Source: Streptacidiphilus sp. P02-A3a
Lineage (GTDB): Bacteria; Actinomycetota; Actinomycetes; Streptomycetales; Streptomycetaceae
Length of the DNA stretch: 64,000 nt
Assembly: GCF_014084105.1 (NCBI RefSeq)
Contig: NZ_CP048289.1
Coordinates: forward strand, 9,247,922-9,311,921
Direction of reading: 5' to 3'
In this document: piece by piece, positions 1 through 9,365 of the stretch
How positions within the stretch are numbered: position 1 is the stretch's first letter
Layout: each line of letters begins with the position of its first letter
The notes under the pieces: generated by a model
Told to the model about the DNA's origin: nothing
Database searches by the model: none
Seen by the model: only the letters and a program-made list of their open reading frames with translations
Position numbers and translations under genes: made by a program

Positions 1-1
1 G

Positions 2-1546
2 ATCGGCATCCTCAAGGCCCTCGGCTTCACCCCGGGCCAGGTGGTGCGCGCCCACATGGGCCAGGCGCTGGTACCGGCGGCGGTCGGCACCGCGCTCGGG
101 GCGGTCATCGGCGACGCCCTGACCGTGCCGGTCCTGTCCGCGACCAACCAGCTCTACGGCACCGCGAGTCCGGGCGTCGACTGGTGGGTGGACCTGGCCG
201 CGGTCGGCGGGGCGCTGGGCCTGACGGCGGTGACCGCGTGGGCGGCCGCGCTGCGCGCCGGTCGGCTGCGCACCGTCGAGGCGCTGGCGGTGGGACGCAC
301 CCCGCGCCCCGGCCGGGGCCGGTGGGCGACCCGGCTGGCCGCGCGGCTGCCGCTGCCTCGTCCGGTCAGTCTGGGCGCGGCCCATCCGTTCGCCCGCCCG
401 GCCAGGTCGGCCGCGCTGGTGGCCGCGATCGTGTTCGGCACCGCCTCGGTCACCTTCGCCATCGGCATCAGCGGCTCGCTGAGCCGGATCCAGGCCGCGA
501 AGGACCACGACCACTCCGACGTCCAGCTCCTCCCCCAGTACCTGCCGCCCGCCTCGTCCGGTGCCGCCGGGGCGCCCGGGACCGATCCCGGCAGCGCGCC
601 GCGGGCCACGGCACCGGTCGCGGCCGACCCGGGCGCCGTCACCGCGGCCCTCGACTCCCTGGCCGGTACCGCGAGTTACTACGGCACGGCGGACACCCAG
701 GTCGGCGTGGCCGGGGTGACCGGCGCCAGTGCGGTCTTCGCCTTCACCGGGGACGCCTCCCGGGCGGGCTGGGTGATGGTCTCCGGCGGCTGGTTCCACG
801 GCCCCGGTCAGGCCGTCGTGCCGACCACCTTCCTGACCGCCACCGGCACCCGCCTGGGCGACACGGTCACCCTGGAGGACCACGGCCGGGCGGTCCCGGT
901 CCGGATCGTCGGCGTGGTGCTCGACCCGCACACCCAGACCATGGAGGTGCTGACCGACCTGTCGACGCTCAGCGCCGCCGAGCCGGACCTGCGCCCGATG
1001 ACGTACTCGGTCCTGGTGAAGCACGGGACGAACCTGACCGACTACGTCCACCGGCTCGACACCGTGGTCGGGCCGCTCGGCCTCACCGCCGGGACCGGCG
1101 GTTCCGGCGGGCGGAGCGGCACGGTGCTGGCGCTCGACGCGCTGACCGCCGCGCTCACCCTGATGCTGGTGGCCACCGCGGCCATGGGGGTGCTCAACTC
1201 GGTGGTCCTGGACACCCGGGAGCGCGTCCACGACCTGGGCGTGCACAAGGCGCTGGGGATGACACCGGGGCAGACGGTCGGCATGGTGCTCTCCTCGGTC
1301 GCGGTGATCGGCCTGCTCGGCGGCGCCGTCGGGGTACCGGTCGGCGCGGCGCTGCAGGCGCTGGTGGTGCCCGCCATGGGGCGCGGCGCCGGACTGGTGC
1401 TGCCCGCCTCGGTGGTCGACGTCTACCGCCTGCCGGAACTGCTCCTGCTCGGCCTCGGCGGCCTGCTGATCGCCGCCCTGGGGGCGCTGCTCCCGGCCGG
1501 CTGGGCCGCCGGTACCCGCACCGCCACCGCCCTGCGCACCGAGTAG
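2..1546 (+). CDS. FtsX/MacB-type ABC transporter permease, 3' part
   Basis: Membrane permease of an ABC exporter of the FtsX/MacB type; the frame is open from the window edge, so the start lies outside. About 514 residues are visible. Near the beginning is the cytoplasmic-loop motif ILKALGFTPGQ, and a second copy of the same loop (VHKALGMTPGQ) lies near residue 400, as expected for a protein with two FtsX domains. Hydrophobic helices flank both loops and an extracytoplasmic stretch of about 230 residues lies between them. The C-terminus (four helices, then a short tail) looks complete and ends at TAG. Its ATPase partner should be upstream, outside the window. The substrate cannot be told. Confidence 0.9.
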   Translation: MGILKALGFTPGQVVRAHMGQALVPAAVGTALGAVIGDALTVPVLSATNQLYGTASPGVDWWVDLAAVGGALGLTAVTAWAAALRAGRLRTVEALAVGRTPRPGRGRWATRLAARLPLPRPVSLGAAHPFARPARSAALVAAIVFGTASVTFAIGISGSLSRIQAAKDHDHSDVQLLPQYLPPASSGAAGAPGTDPGSAPRATAPVAADPGAVTAALDSLAGTASYYGTADTQVGVAGVTGASAVFAFTGDASRAGWVMVSGGWFHGPGQAVVPTTFLTATGTRLGDTVTLEDHGRAVPVRIVGVVLDPHTQTMEVLTDLSTLSAAEPDLRPMTYSVLVKHGTNLTDYVHRLDTVVGPLGLTAGTGGSGGRSGTVLALDALTAALTLMLVATAAMGVLNSVVLDTRERVHDLGVHKALGMTPGQTVGMVLSSVAVIGLLGGAVGVPVGAALQALVVPAMGRGAGLVLPASVVDVYRLPELLLLGLGGLLIAALGALLPAGWAAGTRTATALRTE

Positions 1547-1604
1547 TCCCCGGCCGCCGCCGATCCGGCCGCCGCCGATCAGGTCGACGTCGCGCCGCCG
1601 GTGG

Positions 1605-2561
1605 TCACCGCCGACGGAGCCGTTGGCCGAGCCGGTGGGCGAAGCCGCGGCCGATCATCCGCAGCTGGCCGCGGATCCGCATGTCGCTGTGGATGATGAA
1701 GTCGTCGTGCACGAACACGCCCTTGCGGCTGCCGATCTCCCGCGCGGCGTCCCGGACCTCGACCAGCTGGGCCGTGGTCATCGCGAGCGCGTGCTCGTTC
1801 GGCTGGTAGGTGGCGCCCAGCGGGTAGTCGCGGCCGGGTTCGGTGGTCATCTCGATGTGGCAGCCCAGCACATGGGTCACCGGCCGCGCGGAGCTGAAGT
1901 CGACGAGCCGGTCCAGGGTGTCGGTGAAGGCGTCGAAGTCGAAGGCGTAGAGCCGCCCGGGGATGACCGTGTCGCCGGTGAGCAGGATTCCGGTCCACGG
2001 GTCGTGGACCGCCACCGCCGACGTGTGGTGGCCGGTGGCGGCGATGAGTTCCAGCACCCGGCCGCCGAGGTCGAAGCCGACGGTACCGGTCGGCCACTGC
2101 TGGAACCCGAAGAAGGCCTGTACCGCCTCCGGCTCGCGCCCGACGATCCTGGTCGCCGGGCGGTCGGCGAACTGGGGGTCCCCGGCGACGTGGTCACCGT
2201 GGCCGTGGGTGTGGGCGACCACGAGCTCGTAGTCCGCGCGCGGATGCCGGTCCAGCCATTCGCCGATGAGGCGGTCGACGGTCTCGCGCAGCGGGAACGC
2301 CTCCGGGTCGGCGGTGGCGCCGGTGTCGAACAGGATCGCGCGGTCGCTGCCGAACAGCAGGTAGAGGAACGGCGCCTCGTAGCTGGTCGTCTTGCTCTGG
2401 CGCAGGATGCGGGTGTGCTCGTCGTAGGCGTGGACCTGGATCCGCGGTTCGGTCGCGCCGCTCCGGCGACGGACGCCGTGGTTCCACCGGACGTCCAGGT
2501 TCCCGCTGACGGGAGCGCCGCTGACGAAGTCGATGGCCGGCGCGTCACTGTTCGAGCTCAT
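1605..2561 (-). CDS. Metallo-beta-lactamase-fold hydrolase
   Basis: Protein of 318 aa. It carries the signature HTHGHGDH at about residues 117-124, preceded by a beta-strand ending in LFDTG, and later GDT (LLTGDTVIPG) and GCHIE segments that supply the further metal ligands of the fold. The family binds two metal ions and hydrolyses esters, lactones or thioesters; the substrate here cannot be inferred. No signal peptide, so cytoplasmic. It is the downstream neighbour of the LuxR-type regulator gene on the same strand, 48 bp away, so it may be co-transcribed with it. The 3' end faces the end of the permease gene (convergent, about 60 bp). Confidence 0.88.
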   Translation of the reverse strand: MSSNSDAPAIDFVSGAPVSGNLDVRWNHGVRRRSGATEPRIQVHAYDEHTRILRQSKTTSYEAPFLYLLFGSDRAILFDTGATADPEAFPLRETVDRLIGEWLDRHPRADYELVVAHTHGHGDHVAGDPQFADRPATRIVGREPEAVQAFFGFQQWPTGTVGFDLGGRVLELIAATGHHTSAVAVHDPWTGILLTGDTVIPGRLYAFDFDAFTDTLDRLVDFSSARPVTHVLGCHIEMTTEPGRDYPLGATYQPNEHALAMTTAQLVEVRDAAREIGSRKGVFVHDDFIIHSDMRIRGQLRMIGRGFAHRLGQRLRRR

Positions 2562-2609
2562 GCGGTCCTCCTGCGGAGTGGGCCTCGGTCCGGGTCGGGG
2601 CGGGCGCGG

Positions 2610-3584
2610 TCAGAGCCAGCCCTTCTGGGCGGCTTTGATGCCGGCTTCGAAACGGCTGGTGGCGCCGAGGCGTTCCATGACGGAGGCCATGTGGCGCCGC
2701 ACGGTGCGGGTGGACAGTCCCAGGCGTTGGCCCGCGGCGTCGTCGGTCAGTCCGGTGCCGAGGAGGCGCAGGAGCTGGCGTTCGGTCTCGGTCAGACCGG
2801 TCCCGGGGTCGTCGGTGCGGGTGGCGCCGAGGGGGACCGCGGTGGACCAGGCCTGCTCGAACAGCTCGCACAGGGCGCGGACCAGGCCGGGTTCGGTGAC
2901 GTGGAGGGCGCCCTTCCGGCTGTCGGCGGGGTCGATCGGAACCAGTGCCTGGCTGCGGTCGACGATGACCAACCGCTGCGGGATCACCGGCGCGGTCCGG
3001 ACCTCGCTGCCCAGGCTGAGCAGCCAGTGGGCGAAGGCGGTGGTGTACGGATCGTTGCGGGCGGCGTCCTGGTAGATGGACTTGACGGTGACGCCGCGGG
3101 CGATGGCGTCGGCGTTTCCCTTGCGCCCGGCCTCCAGGTCCTCGGGGCGCTGGGCGGCACCGGGATGGACGCCGACCAGCTCGGTGGTGGTGTCGCGGAC
3201 CAGTACCTCCAGGCGCCGCTGGATGGCGTCGATGCCCAGCAGGCGCTCTCCGTGGGCGGCCCGGGTCTCGGCGCGGTCGGCGACCATACGGGTGACGGCG
3301 GCCCGGGAGGCGGCGAGGCGCGCCTGGCGGGCGGCCATGTCGGCCTCCTCCCGGGCGAGCATGTTGGCCAGGCCGACCTCGGGGCTGACCGCGGCCATCT
3401 GGCCGGGGTGCTCGCTGGAGGCGCGGACCAGCATCAGCGCGACCAGTTCGTCCAGGCAGTCGTGGACCTGGCCGTCGGGCAGGCCCAGCTGGGCGGCGAG
3501 GGCGGCCACACCGTGGGCGGGATGGTCGAGCATGGCCTGGTAGACGGCCTCGGCGTGGGCGCTGAGCCCCAACGACTGCAACAT
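2610..3584 (-). CDS. LuxR-family regulator with N-terminal TrmB-like winged helix
   Basis: Protein of 324 aa. The first 70 residues look like a TrmB/MarR-type winged helix (AEAVYQAMLDHP, then VAALAAQLGLPDGQVHDCLDELVAL). The middle is a helical linker followed by a ligand-binding-like domain. The last 65 residues are a LuxR-type helix-turn-helix (LTETERQLLRLLGTGLTDDA ... GLSTRTVRRHMASVMERLGA). This combination is frequent in Streptomyces regulators of unknown signal. ATG at 3584 is preferred because the upstream in-frame extension is low-complexity. It probably regulates the adjacent hydrolase gene; this is inference from position only. Confidence 0.85.
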   Translation of the reverse strand: MLQSLGLSAHAEAVYQAMLDHPAHGVAALAAQLGLPDGQVHDCLDELVALMLVRASSEHPGQMAAVSPEVGLANMLAREEADMAARQARLAASRAAVTRMVADRAETRAAHGERLLGIDAIQRRLEVLVRDTTTELVGVHPGAAQRPEDLEAGRKGNADAIARGVTVKSIYQDAARNDPYTTAFAHWLLSLGSEVRTAPVIPQRLVIVDRSQALVPIDPADSRKGALHVTEPGLVRALCELFEQAWSTAVPLGATRTDDPGTGLTETERQLLRLLGTGLTDDAAGQRLGLSTRTVRRHMASVMERLGATSRFEAGIKAAQKGWL

Positions 3585-3908
3585 GTCCGCCCCTTGGTGA
3601 GTGGTGCTGCCTGCCCCTGGGCGGCACCCCGCGTGCACATGATCGCACCGAACCCCTCCGGGGTCCGCCGACTCCCGGAGTCCCGGCCCGTCCGACCGGC
3701 GGCCGCCGACCCGCGCGGGGCCACCTGCCTTGAATGGCATGTCCACAACAATGCGGCAGGGAGCGGCCATGCCGGTTGGTGCCGCCCCGAACCCATGTCC
3801 CCGGCGCTGACCAGCGACGAAGCTGTAGCCATCGCCACCGGAAAGGCCCACCACGATGAACCGAACGCCCCGCGCCCCCACCACCCGGCAGCCGCGCCGG
3901 TAGCCCGG
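3585..3908. other. Intergenic region between divergent genes
   Basis: About 320 bp between the LuxR-type regulator (leftward) and the small rightward ORF. It should hold the promoters of both. I see no convincing RNA gene, terminator or operator palindrome in it. Confidence 0.5.
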
Positions 3909-4226
3909 ATGGACATCATCTACGCCAGCCTGGAACGCCGCCCGACGGCCGCCTCGCCCCCGGCGGACGAAGTCGCCGAGGTCGTGGACGTCCTCTGGGC
4001 CCACGCGGTCACCGAGGACCGCCTCGAATTCGCCGGTGGCCGGGCCCGCCCCGAACGCCTCGACCTGCTCCTCTTCCTGCTACCGCCCGCTCCGGGCACA
4101 CCTCCTGAGCTGGCGTCAGTACAGCGGGTCGGCCGACTGCTCGACCGTTGCCACCACGCCTCGCCGACCGTGCGGCACCGCTACCTGCCGCCCGCGCCAC
4201 CCTCCCGGTCCGCCCTGTCCCCCTGA
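3909..4226 (+). CDS. Small hypothetical protein (105 aa)
   Basis: Acidic then proline-rich small protein beginning MDIIYASLERR with a central segment DEVAEVVDVLWAHAVTEDRL. GTG/ATG alternatives exist further upstream but the following composition is non-protein-like, so ATG 3909 is chosen. Third-position GC is high, consistent with real coding. No domain recognised. It lies divergent from the regulator gene and may belong to the same functional unit. Moderate doubt that it is translated. Confidence 0.45.
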   Translation: MDIIYASLERRPTAASPPADEVAEVVDVLWAHAVTEDRLEFAGGRARPERLDLLLFLLPPAPGTPPELASVQRVGRLLDRCHHASPTVRHRYLPPAPPSRSALSP

Positions 4227-4489
4227 AGCGGCCGACCGGGCTCCACCCACAGACGCCACGCGCCCGATCCGCCCAGCGACCGGACCGGGCGCGTGGTCCC
4301 ACCGCAGGTCACCGCTGTTGCCCCGCTGTTACAACGGCCCCACAGATCCATGATGTCGGACTGGCAGTCTTTACCCATCGCACAGAGCAGCAACCGAAAG
4401 GCCGGATCGGAGAGCGATCGGCTACGGCGGCGCGGCTCCCGCGACCTCCCTTCGCAGCACCCCCTCCGCCCGTGAAAGGCACCGCCGCC

Positions 4490-5746
4490 ATGTCCGCTCG
4501 CCGCCGTACCCTCGTCGCCACCGCCGTCGCCCTCGCCGCCACCGCCACCGCCGTCCTGTCCGCCGGAACCGCCAACGCCTCCGCCCCGGCGCCCGCCACG
4601 TCGAACGTCAGCGTCACGCTCGGCACCCCGGCCCCGGTCGGCGCCCTCCTCCCCGGTGGCGCCGCCGAGACCTTCACCGTCACCGCCACCAACAACACCG
4701 CGACAGCGCGGGAGTTCACCGCCGAGGTCGGCGGCAGCAGCACCGGCGCACTGCCCCTCCCGGCCGACGGCGTCGTCTTCGGGGCCACCGCGATCGGCGG
4801 CACCCCGGCCACCGGCGGCTCGCTGAACACCCAGGACGGCGACCTGCTCGGCGCGTTCTACCCGGCCGGCGGCTCGTTCGGCGACTCCTTCACCCTCCCG
4901 GCGCACGCCACCTACAGCTGGAAGCTCTCCCTCGCCGCCACCAAGGCCTGGCCGCTCAACGACGGCGACCTGACGTTCTTCGTCGATGCCAACCAGGGCT
5001 CCACCAGTGGCACCCTCGACTTCAAGGTCGGCGACGGCGACACCGGCGGCCCGGTCGCCCAGACCTTCAACGGCGACAGCACCGTCGCCCCCGGCCAGCC
5101 CGCCTACGAGTACCTCGACGTCACCAACAACACCGGCGCCACCCTCGGCAAGGGCTGGGCCGACCACCTCGTCGTCACCCAGCTCGACCCGAACGGCCCG
5201 CGGACCTTCGTCAACCAGGTCACCCTGGAGACCGACGTCTGGAACGGCCGGGCCTACGTCCCCGTCCCGGCCGGCGAGTCCCTCCCCCCGCTGTCCAAGG
5301 ACCTCGCCCCCGGGGCCACCGCCGTCTACCGGATCCGCGTGGACCTGGTGACGTACGCGGCCACCACCGAGCGGGGCCGGCTCCGGCTGGACGCCTTCGA
5401 CATGTCGGGGATGGGCTCCGCCGACAGCGCCAGCAAGGTGCTGCTCATCAGCCGCGACCCGCTGACCGGCCCGCAGGCCTCCGCGTCCGCGTCCGCCTCT
5501 TCCGTCGCGTCCCCGTCGGCCTCCCCGTCGGCCTCCGCCTCCGCCTCGGCCGCCGCCCCGCACGCGTCCGCCACCCCCACGGCCGCGCCCAGCACGCCGA
5601 TCGTCACCACCGTCGACACCGGCGCCGACCTCGCCGAGACCGGCGGCGGCAGCGGCACCGGCACGCTGGCCGCCGTCGCCCTCGCCCTGCTCGCCGCGGG
5701 CTCCAGCGTCGTCGTCGCCCTCAAGCTCCGCGCCCGCCGCCGCTGA
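4490..5746 (+). CDS. Secreted surface protein with LAxTG sorting signal
   Basis: Protein of 418 aa with a Sec signal peptide (MSARRR then a hydrophobic Ala/Val/Leu core, cleavage probably after the NASA region near residue 28). The body holds two beta-rich repeats of a kind seen in actinobacterial surface proteins. A Ser/Ala/Pro-rich wall-spanning stretch (about residues 325-370) follows. The C-terminus has LAETGGG, a transmembrane helix and a basic tail (KLRARRR), i.e. a class E-type sortase signal. It is therefore likely covalently attached to the cell wall by a sortase encoded elsewhere. GAAAGG lies 11 nt before ATG 4490. Function beyond surface display is unknown. Confidence 0.85.
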   Translation: MSARRRTLVATAVALAATATAVLSAGTANASAPAPATSNVSVTLGTPAPVGALLPGGAAETFTVTATNNTATAREFTAEVGGSSTGALPLPADGVVFGATAIGGTPATGGSLNTQDGDLLGAFYPAGGSFGDSFTLPAHATYSWKLSLAATKAWPLNDGDLTFFVDANQGSTSGTLDFKVGDGDTGGPVAQTFNGDSTVAPGQPAYEYLDVTNNTGATLGKGWADHLVVTQLDPNGPRTFVNQVTLETDVWNGRAYVPVPAGESLPPLSKDLAPGATAVYRIRVDLVTYAATTERGRLRLDAFDMSGMGSADSASKVLLISRDPLTGPQASASASASSVASPSASPSASASASAAAPHASATPTAAPSTPIVTTVDTGADLAETGGGSGTGTLAAVALALLAAGSSVVVALKLRARRR

Positions 5747-5765
5747 TCCGCCCCCGCACCACCCC

Positions 5766-5811
5766 GAAGGTGCCTCCGGCCGGGAGTCCGCTCCCGGCCG
5801 GAGGCACCTTC
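5766..5811 (+). terminator. Strong hairpin terminator after the LAxTG surface protein
   Basis: Perfect inverted repeat: 21-bp arms (5766-5786 and 5791-5811) around the loop TCCG, starting 20 bp after the stop codon of the LAxTG protein. No U-tract follows, which is usual in Streptomyces. Confidence 0.85.
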
Positions 5812-5925
5812 GCCCGTTTCCCCACGCCTCATCCCGCCGACCGGCCCGCCGCTCCGGTCGGCGCCCGGCGACGGCCGCCGGGGGCGAAGGCGTGACCTGC
5901 CGCCGCTCGCCGGAGTTGACCGGAC

Positions 5926-6807
5926 GTGACCACCCGCGCCGAGGTCCGCTCGGGCCCGCCCCGGGGCCGCGCCCTCGGCGGACCATCTCTCACCCTGGAG
6001 GCCGCATTGGGCACCGAACCGGACTGGGCAGCCCTGGGCATCGACCCGGAGGTACCGAGCATCGCCCGGGTCTACAACGCCTTCCTCGGCGGCACCGACA
6101 ACTTCCCGGCGGACCGCCGGGTGGTCGAGGGAGTCGCGGCGGCCGTCCCGGAGATCCTCACCGTGGCGACCCTCAACCGGGCCGTTCTCGGCCGCGGCGT
6201 CCGCTTCCTGGTCCAGCAGGGCATCGACCAGTTCCTCGATCTGGGCTCGGGGCTGCCCACCGCCGAGAACACCCACCAGGTGGCCCGGGCGGTGAACCCC
6301 GGCGCCCGGGTCGTCTACGTCGACAAGGACCCGCTGGTCGCCGCGCACGCGGCCGCCCTCATCGGCGACGACCTCACCGCCATGGTGACCGCCGACCTCC
6401 GCTCACCCGGGACTGTCCTGGCCGCTCCGGCGGTACGCCGCCTGATCGACTTCGACCGCCCGGTAGCGCTCCTGCTCGTCGGGATCCTGCACCATCTGCA
6501 CGACGACGAGGACCCGCGGGGCGTCGTCGAGGCGTACCTGGCGGCCGTCCCCTCCGGCTCCTACCTGTTCGTCAGCCACTTCTGCGACTCAGGACCGGAG
6601 GCCAGGGAGGCCGAGCAGAAGTTCCTCAGCCTGCTCGGCACCGGCCGGTTCCGGACCGAGACGGAGATCGCCGCCTTCTTCGACGGCCTCGACCTGCTGG
6701 AACCGGGCCTGGTCCCCACCCCGCTGTGGCACCCGGACCACCCGGTGACCACCTCCCCCCAGGTCGGCGACCGACTCATCTGGGCCGGAATCGCCCGCAA
6801 ACCCTGA
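5926..6807 (+). CDS. SAM-dependent methyltransferase, DUF574 family
   Basis: Protein of 293 aa. It shows the family hallmark ARVYNAFLGGTDNFPADR around residues 46-63, the SAM-binding motif FLDLGSGLPTAENTHQ, VYVDKDPLV (acidic residue after beta-2) and the LLVGILHHL strand. These mark the Methyltransf_19 (DUF574) family, expanded in Streptomyces and of mostly unknown substrate. GTG 5926 is taken as the start. It is the last chromosomal gene before the island; without the island it would be convergent to dnaB with roughly 35 bp between stop codons. Confidence 0.88.
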   Translation: MTTRAEVRSGPPRGRALGGPSLTLEAALGTEPDWAALGIDPEVPSIARVYNAFLGGTDNFPADRRVVEGVAAAVPEILTVATLNRAVLGRGVRFLVQQGIDQFLDLGSGLPTAENTHQVARAVNPGARVVYVDKDPLVAAHAAALIGDDLTAMVTADLRSPGTVLAAPAVRRLIDFDRPVALLLVGILHHLHDDEDPRGVVEAYLAAVPSGSYLFVSHFCDSGPEAREAEQKFLSLLGTGRFRTETEIAAFFDGLDLLEPGLVPTPLWHPDHPVTTSPQVGDRLIWAGIARKP

Positions 6808-6831
6808 CCGACGACCGCCCCCGGGACAGGC

Positions 6832-6930
6832 TGTAGGATCTCGCCGCTCGTGTCACAGGGCATCGCTCTGACCTGGTGCTCCGCTCCAGTCTCACGGCGC
6901 AAAGAGCTTGATCAGTCTCAAAGCCAGGTC
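6832..6930 (+). repeat. Left end of the Tn7-like element
   Basis: Begins TGTAGGATCTCG. Further in, CAGTCTCA occurs twice (6887-6894 and 6913-6920, spaced 26 bp); CAGTCTCG and a TGAGACT/AGTCTCA cluster occur in the right end. These could be TnsB-binding sites, which in Tn7 are repeated several times at each end. Assignment rests on similarity between the two ends only. Confidence 0.5.
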
Positions 6931-7046
6931 GATTCCTCACCTCCGGTTCCGGTAGCTATTCACATGGGGTGGCGAGCGGGTTCGTCTCGCCCGGGCTCCG
7001 GCTCATGGCTTAGTAACGGTCGAGGTTCCGGATCGTTGAGGATGTT

Positions 7047-8447
7047 GTGGATATCGGGCTGGAGGCGCTGGATCGCGGCGAGTTGGTCGCCGCGCTGGCC
7101 ACTGCCCTTGCCCGGATCGAGGAGCTGACTGCTCGCGTCGCCGAACTCCAGGACCGGTTGAACCGGGACTCCTCGAACTCCTCCCAGCCTCCGTCCGCGG
7201 CGGCCCGTATCGCAAGCCGCCACCGAAGGCGTCGGCGATGCGAAGGAAGTCCGGGCGCAAGCCGGGCAAGCAGCACGGCGACCCCGGGGCCACCCGCTGC
7301 CAGGTCGCTGATCCGGACGAGGTGATCGAGTGCCCGCCACCGGAGTGCGGCAACTGCGGGACCGAACTGGCCGACGCCACAGTGTTCAGGGTATCCAAGC
7401 GGCAGGTGTTCGAGGTGGCCGCGCCTCCGCCGCCCCTGGTCACCGAGTACTGGGTGATCTCCAAGACCTGCCCGTGCTGCGGGACGGTGACCGTCGGGTC
7501 GGCACCTTCGGGCGCGGGTGGCCGAGTGCAGTGGGGTCCGGGAGTGAAGGCCCGGGCGGTGCTCACCGTGATGGCCCATCACCTGCCTTTCGGTCGCGCG
7601 AAGCGGCTGCTGCGTGACCTGGCCGGCATCGACTGCTCGACCGGCTGGCTCGTCAACGTTCGCCGCCAGGCCGCCGCCGCTCTGGAGCCGTTCATGGCCC
7701 ACATCCAGAAGATCCTGCACCGGGCCCGGCTCCTGCACGTGGACGAGACCACCGTGCGCGCCGCCGCGAAGCTCGCATACCTGCACGTGGCCTGCGACGA
7801 CAAGTTCACCGCCATGCACACCGGGGGACGCGGCGTCGCCGACATCGACGCCGGGAAGATCCTCGACGGCTTCGCCGGGATCCTGGTCCGCGACGGCTAC
7901 GGCGGCTACACCCACCTCGTCGACGCCGTCCACGTCTGGTGCGGTGCCCACACGCTTCGGGACCTCAAGGCCGTCCACGATGCCGACCCCGGCCACCAGC
8001 AGGGTGCCGAGGCGATGGCCAACACCCTGGCCCTCGCCCTGAAGGCAACCCACGAAGCCCGCCGAAGTGGAACTCACCGAGATCCGCTGCCGCTACGCGG
8101 GCGCGATCGCGGCAATGCGCTCGGACAACACCCCTGGCAGTACGCCGCTCCAGCAAAGGGGCCTGACCCTGGCAGCCCGCTTCGACAAGCACCGCGACAT
8201 GATCCTGGCCTTCATCCACGACCTGACGATCCCCTTCACCAACAACGCAGCCGAGTTGGAAGTAAGAGGGGCGAAGATCCGCCAGCGAGTCTCCGGGTGC
8301 TGGCGAACCCTGGCCGGACTCGCCGACTTCGCCGTCATCTGGTCATACCTGTCCACCGCCGCGAAACACAACATCGACCACCTCGACGCCCTCGTCCAAC
8401 TGTTCGCCGGTGGACCCTGGCTGCCGCCGAATCCCGAACCAATCTGA
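7047..8447 (+). pseudogene. IS66-family transposase, frameshifted
   Basis: A complete-length IS66 TnpC-type transposase (about 465 aa) spread over two frames. The N-terminal part starts at GTG 7047 with a coiled coil and the DSSNSSQPPS motif. It shifts frame near 7200 into the middle part (GRKPGKQHGDPGA, zinc-finger CGNCG...CPCCG, DDE residues in LLHVDETTV and LVRDGYGGY). It shifts back near 8057 into the C-terminal part with NNAAELEVRGAKIRQRVSG and the Glu/His of the catalytic core. Two indels make it non-functional. I could not find convincing terminal inverted repeats, so the element's limits are not given. Confidence 0.85.
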
Positions 8448-8492
8448 CGACAACCACGAGAGGAGCCGCCGATCCGATCTGACCGAGGTCTG

Positions 8493-8792
8493 TCATCCGT
8501 AGCTGCGGCTGACCACATCAGGGAGGATCCCAGTCCGGTCCCACTCTTGAAAGATTGCGGCTGCCACCACAACAAACCTTCCTCGAATTGCGGGATCTGG
8601 GTTCTCTACGTTTCCAACGCTCCTGTTAATCGACATATCGCCAATCGGTTTCCCATCGGCGTCACAGGGGCGGATCGCTTCTGTATCTACATTGACGATG
8701 ACGTGCCCGCTTGAGCCATCGTCTCTTTCCCATGAATATATGATACTACTGCCCGCCAAGGGCCTCTTGGCAATCCTGACCGAAGATCCCAC
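8493..8792 (-). CDS. Small hypothetical protein, candidate immunity protein
   Basis: Protein of 99 aa starting at GTG 8792, with a perfect Shine-Dalgarno AAGGAGGTGA ending a few bases upstream, which decides the start. Contains a beta-rich segment (SIIYSWERDDG, HVIVNVDTEAIRPCDADG) and a helical C-terminus (FVVVAAAIFQEWDRTG). It lies directly downstream of a toxin-like C-terminal fragment in a segment of low GC compared with its surroundings. That arrangement is typical of polymorphic toxin-immunity pairs. No named family recognised; the immunity role is inference from position and size. Confidence 0.65.
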   Translation of the reverse strand: MGSSVRIAKRPLAGSSIIYSWERDDGSSGHVIVNVDTEAIRPCDADGKPIGDMSINRSVGNVENPDPAIRGRFVVVAAAIFQEWDRTGILPDVVSRSYG

Positions 8793-8813
8793 GACATCAC
8801 CTCCTTGAAATCC

Positions 8814-9250
8814 CTACCCTCGGAAGGGTATACCGTCCGCCTCGGGTCCGAACTCATCCCAGGTGAAACCAGCATCAAGAGTGGCCTGATGAGCCAACAC
8901 ATAGTTCTGGTTTCCATTGTCAGACATCCAGGATGACTCATAGAGCTCATGACTTAGAAGCTCAAAGTCGGTGGAGTGCGGAATGCCGTCCTGGAGCCTT
9001 TCCCAGGCGCGCGCGATTCTGGGGTTTGCATCGAATCGCATGGTTCCCACATCAAGCTCATGCTCTTCGGTGAACACGTGATTGTAGATCTGTTCGATAT
9101 CGCCTGATCAGAATCCTTGAGGAGCGGCAGTGGCAGCAACCGATTCCAGTTGTGGATCAGAGCGGATTCTTCCATACGCGTGATCCGCCCAATCTGTCTC
9201 AAAGTCGATCTCACTTCGCGGCGTGCGGAACGAAGATCCGCCCGTCTGAG
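8814..9250 (-). pseudogene. C-terminal fragment of a toxin-like protein, frameshifted
   Basis: Two overlapping frames read as one protein tail. The first (from about 9250) gives RSTLRQIGRITRMEESALI and the second (from about 9100 to TGA at 8814) gives IEQIYNHVFTEEHELDVG, then PRIARAWERLQDG and SHELYESSWM. A frameshift lies near 9100, and there is no start, upstream repeat domain or secretion signal nearby. Unusually AT-rich for this window. I read it as the orphan C-terminal domain of a polymorphic toxin whose immunity gene follows; the toxin family is not recognised. Confidence 0.5.
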
Positions 9251-9365
9251 CTAGTCTCCATCTGAAGAGCTACCGGTTCCGTTGGGCTGCGAAGCGCACC
9301 CTCCGGCAGGCATTGTCACTGCGGGCTGCTTTCGCGCCGAGGACCCGCATTCTCGTCCTGAAGCG

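Noticed and set aside
1623..5986. Very long open frames on both strands (867 and 601 codons)
   Set aside because: They are high-GC shadows of the real genes: low-complexity Gly/Arg/Ala composition and no domain.
7021..8480. Terminal inverted repeats of the IS66 element
   Set aside because: I looked for matching ends around 6850-7045 and 8450-8520 and found none convincing.
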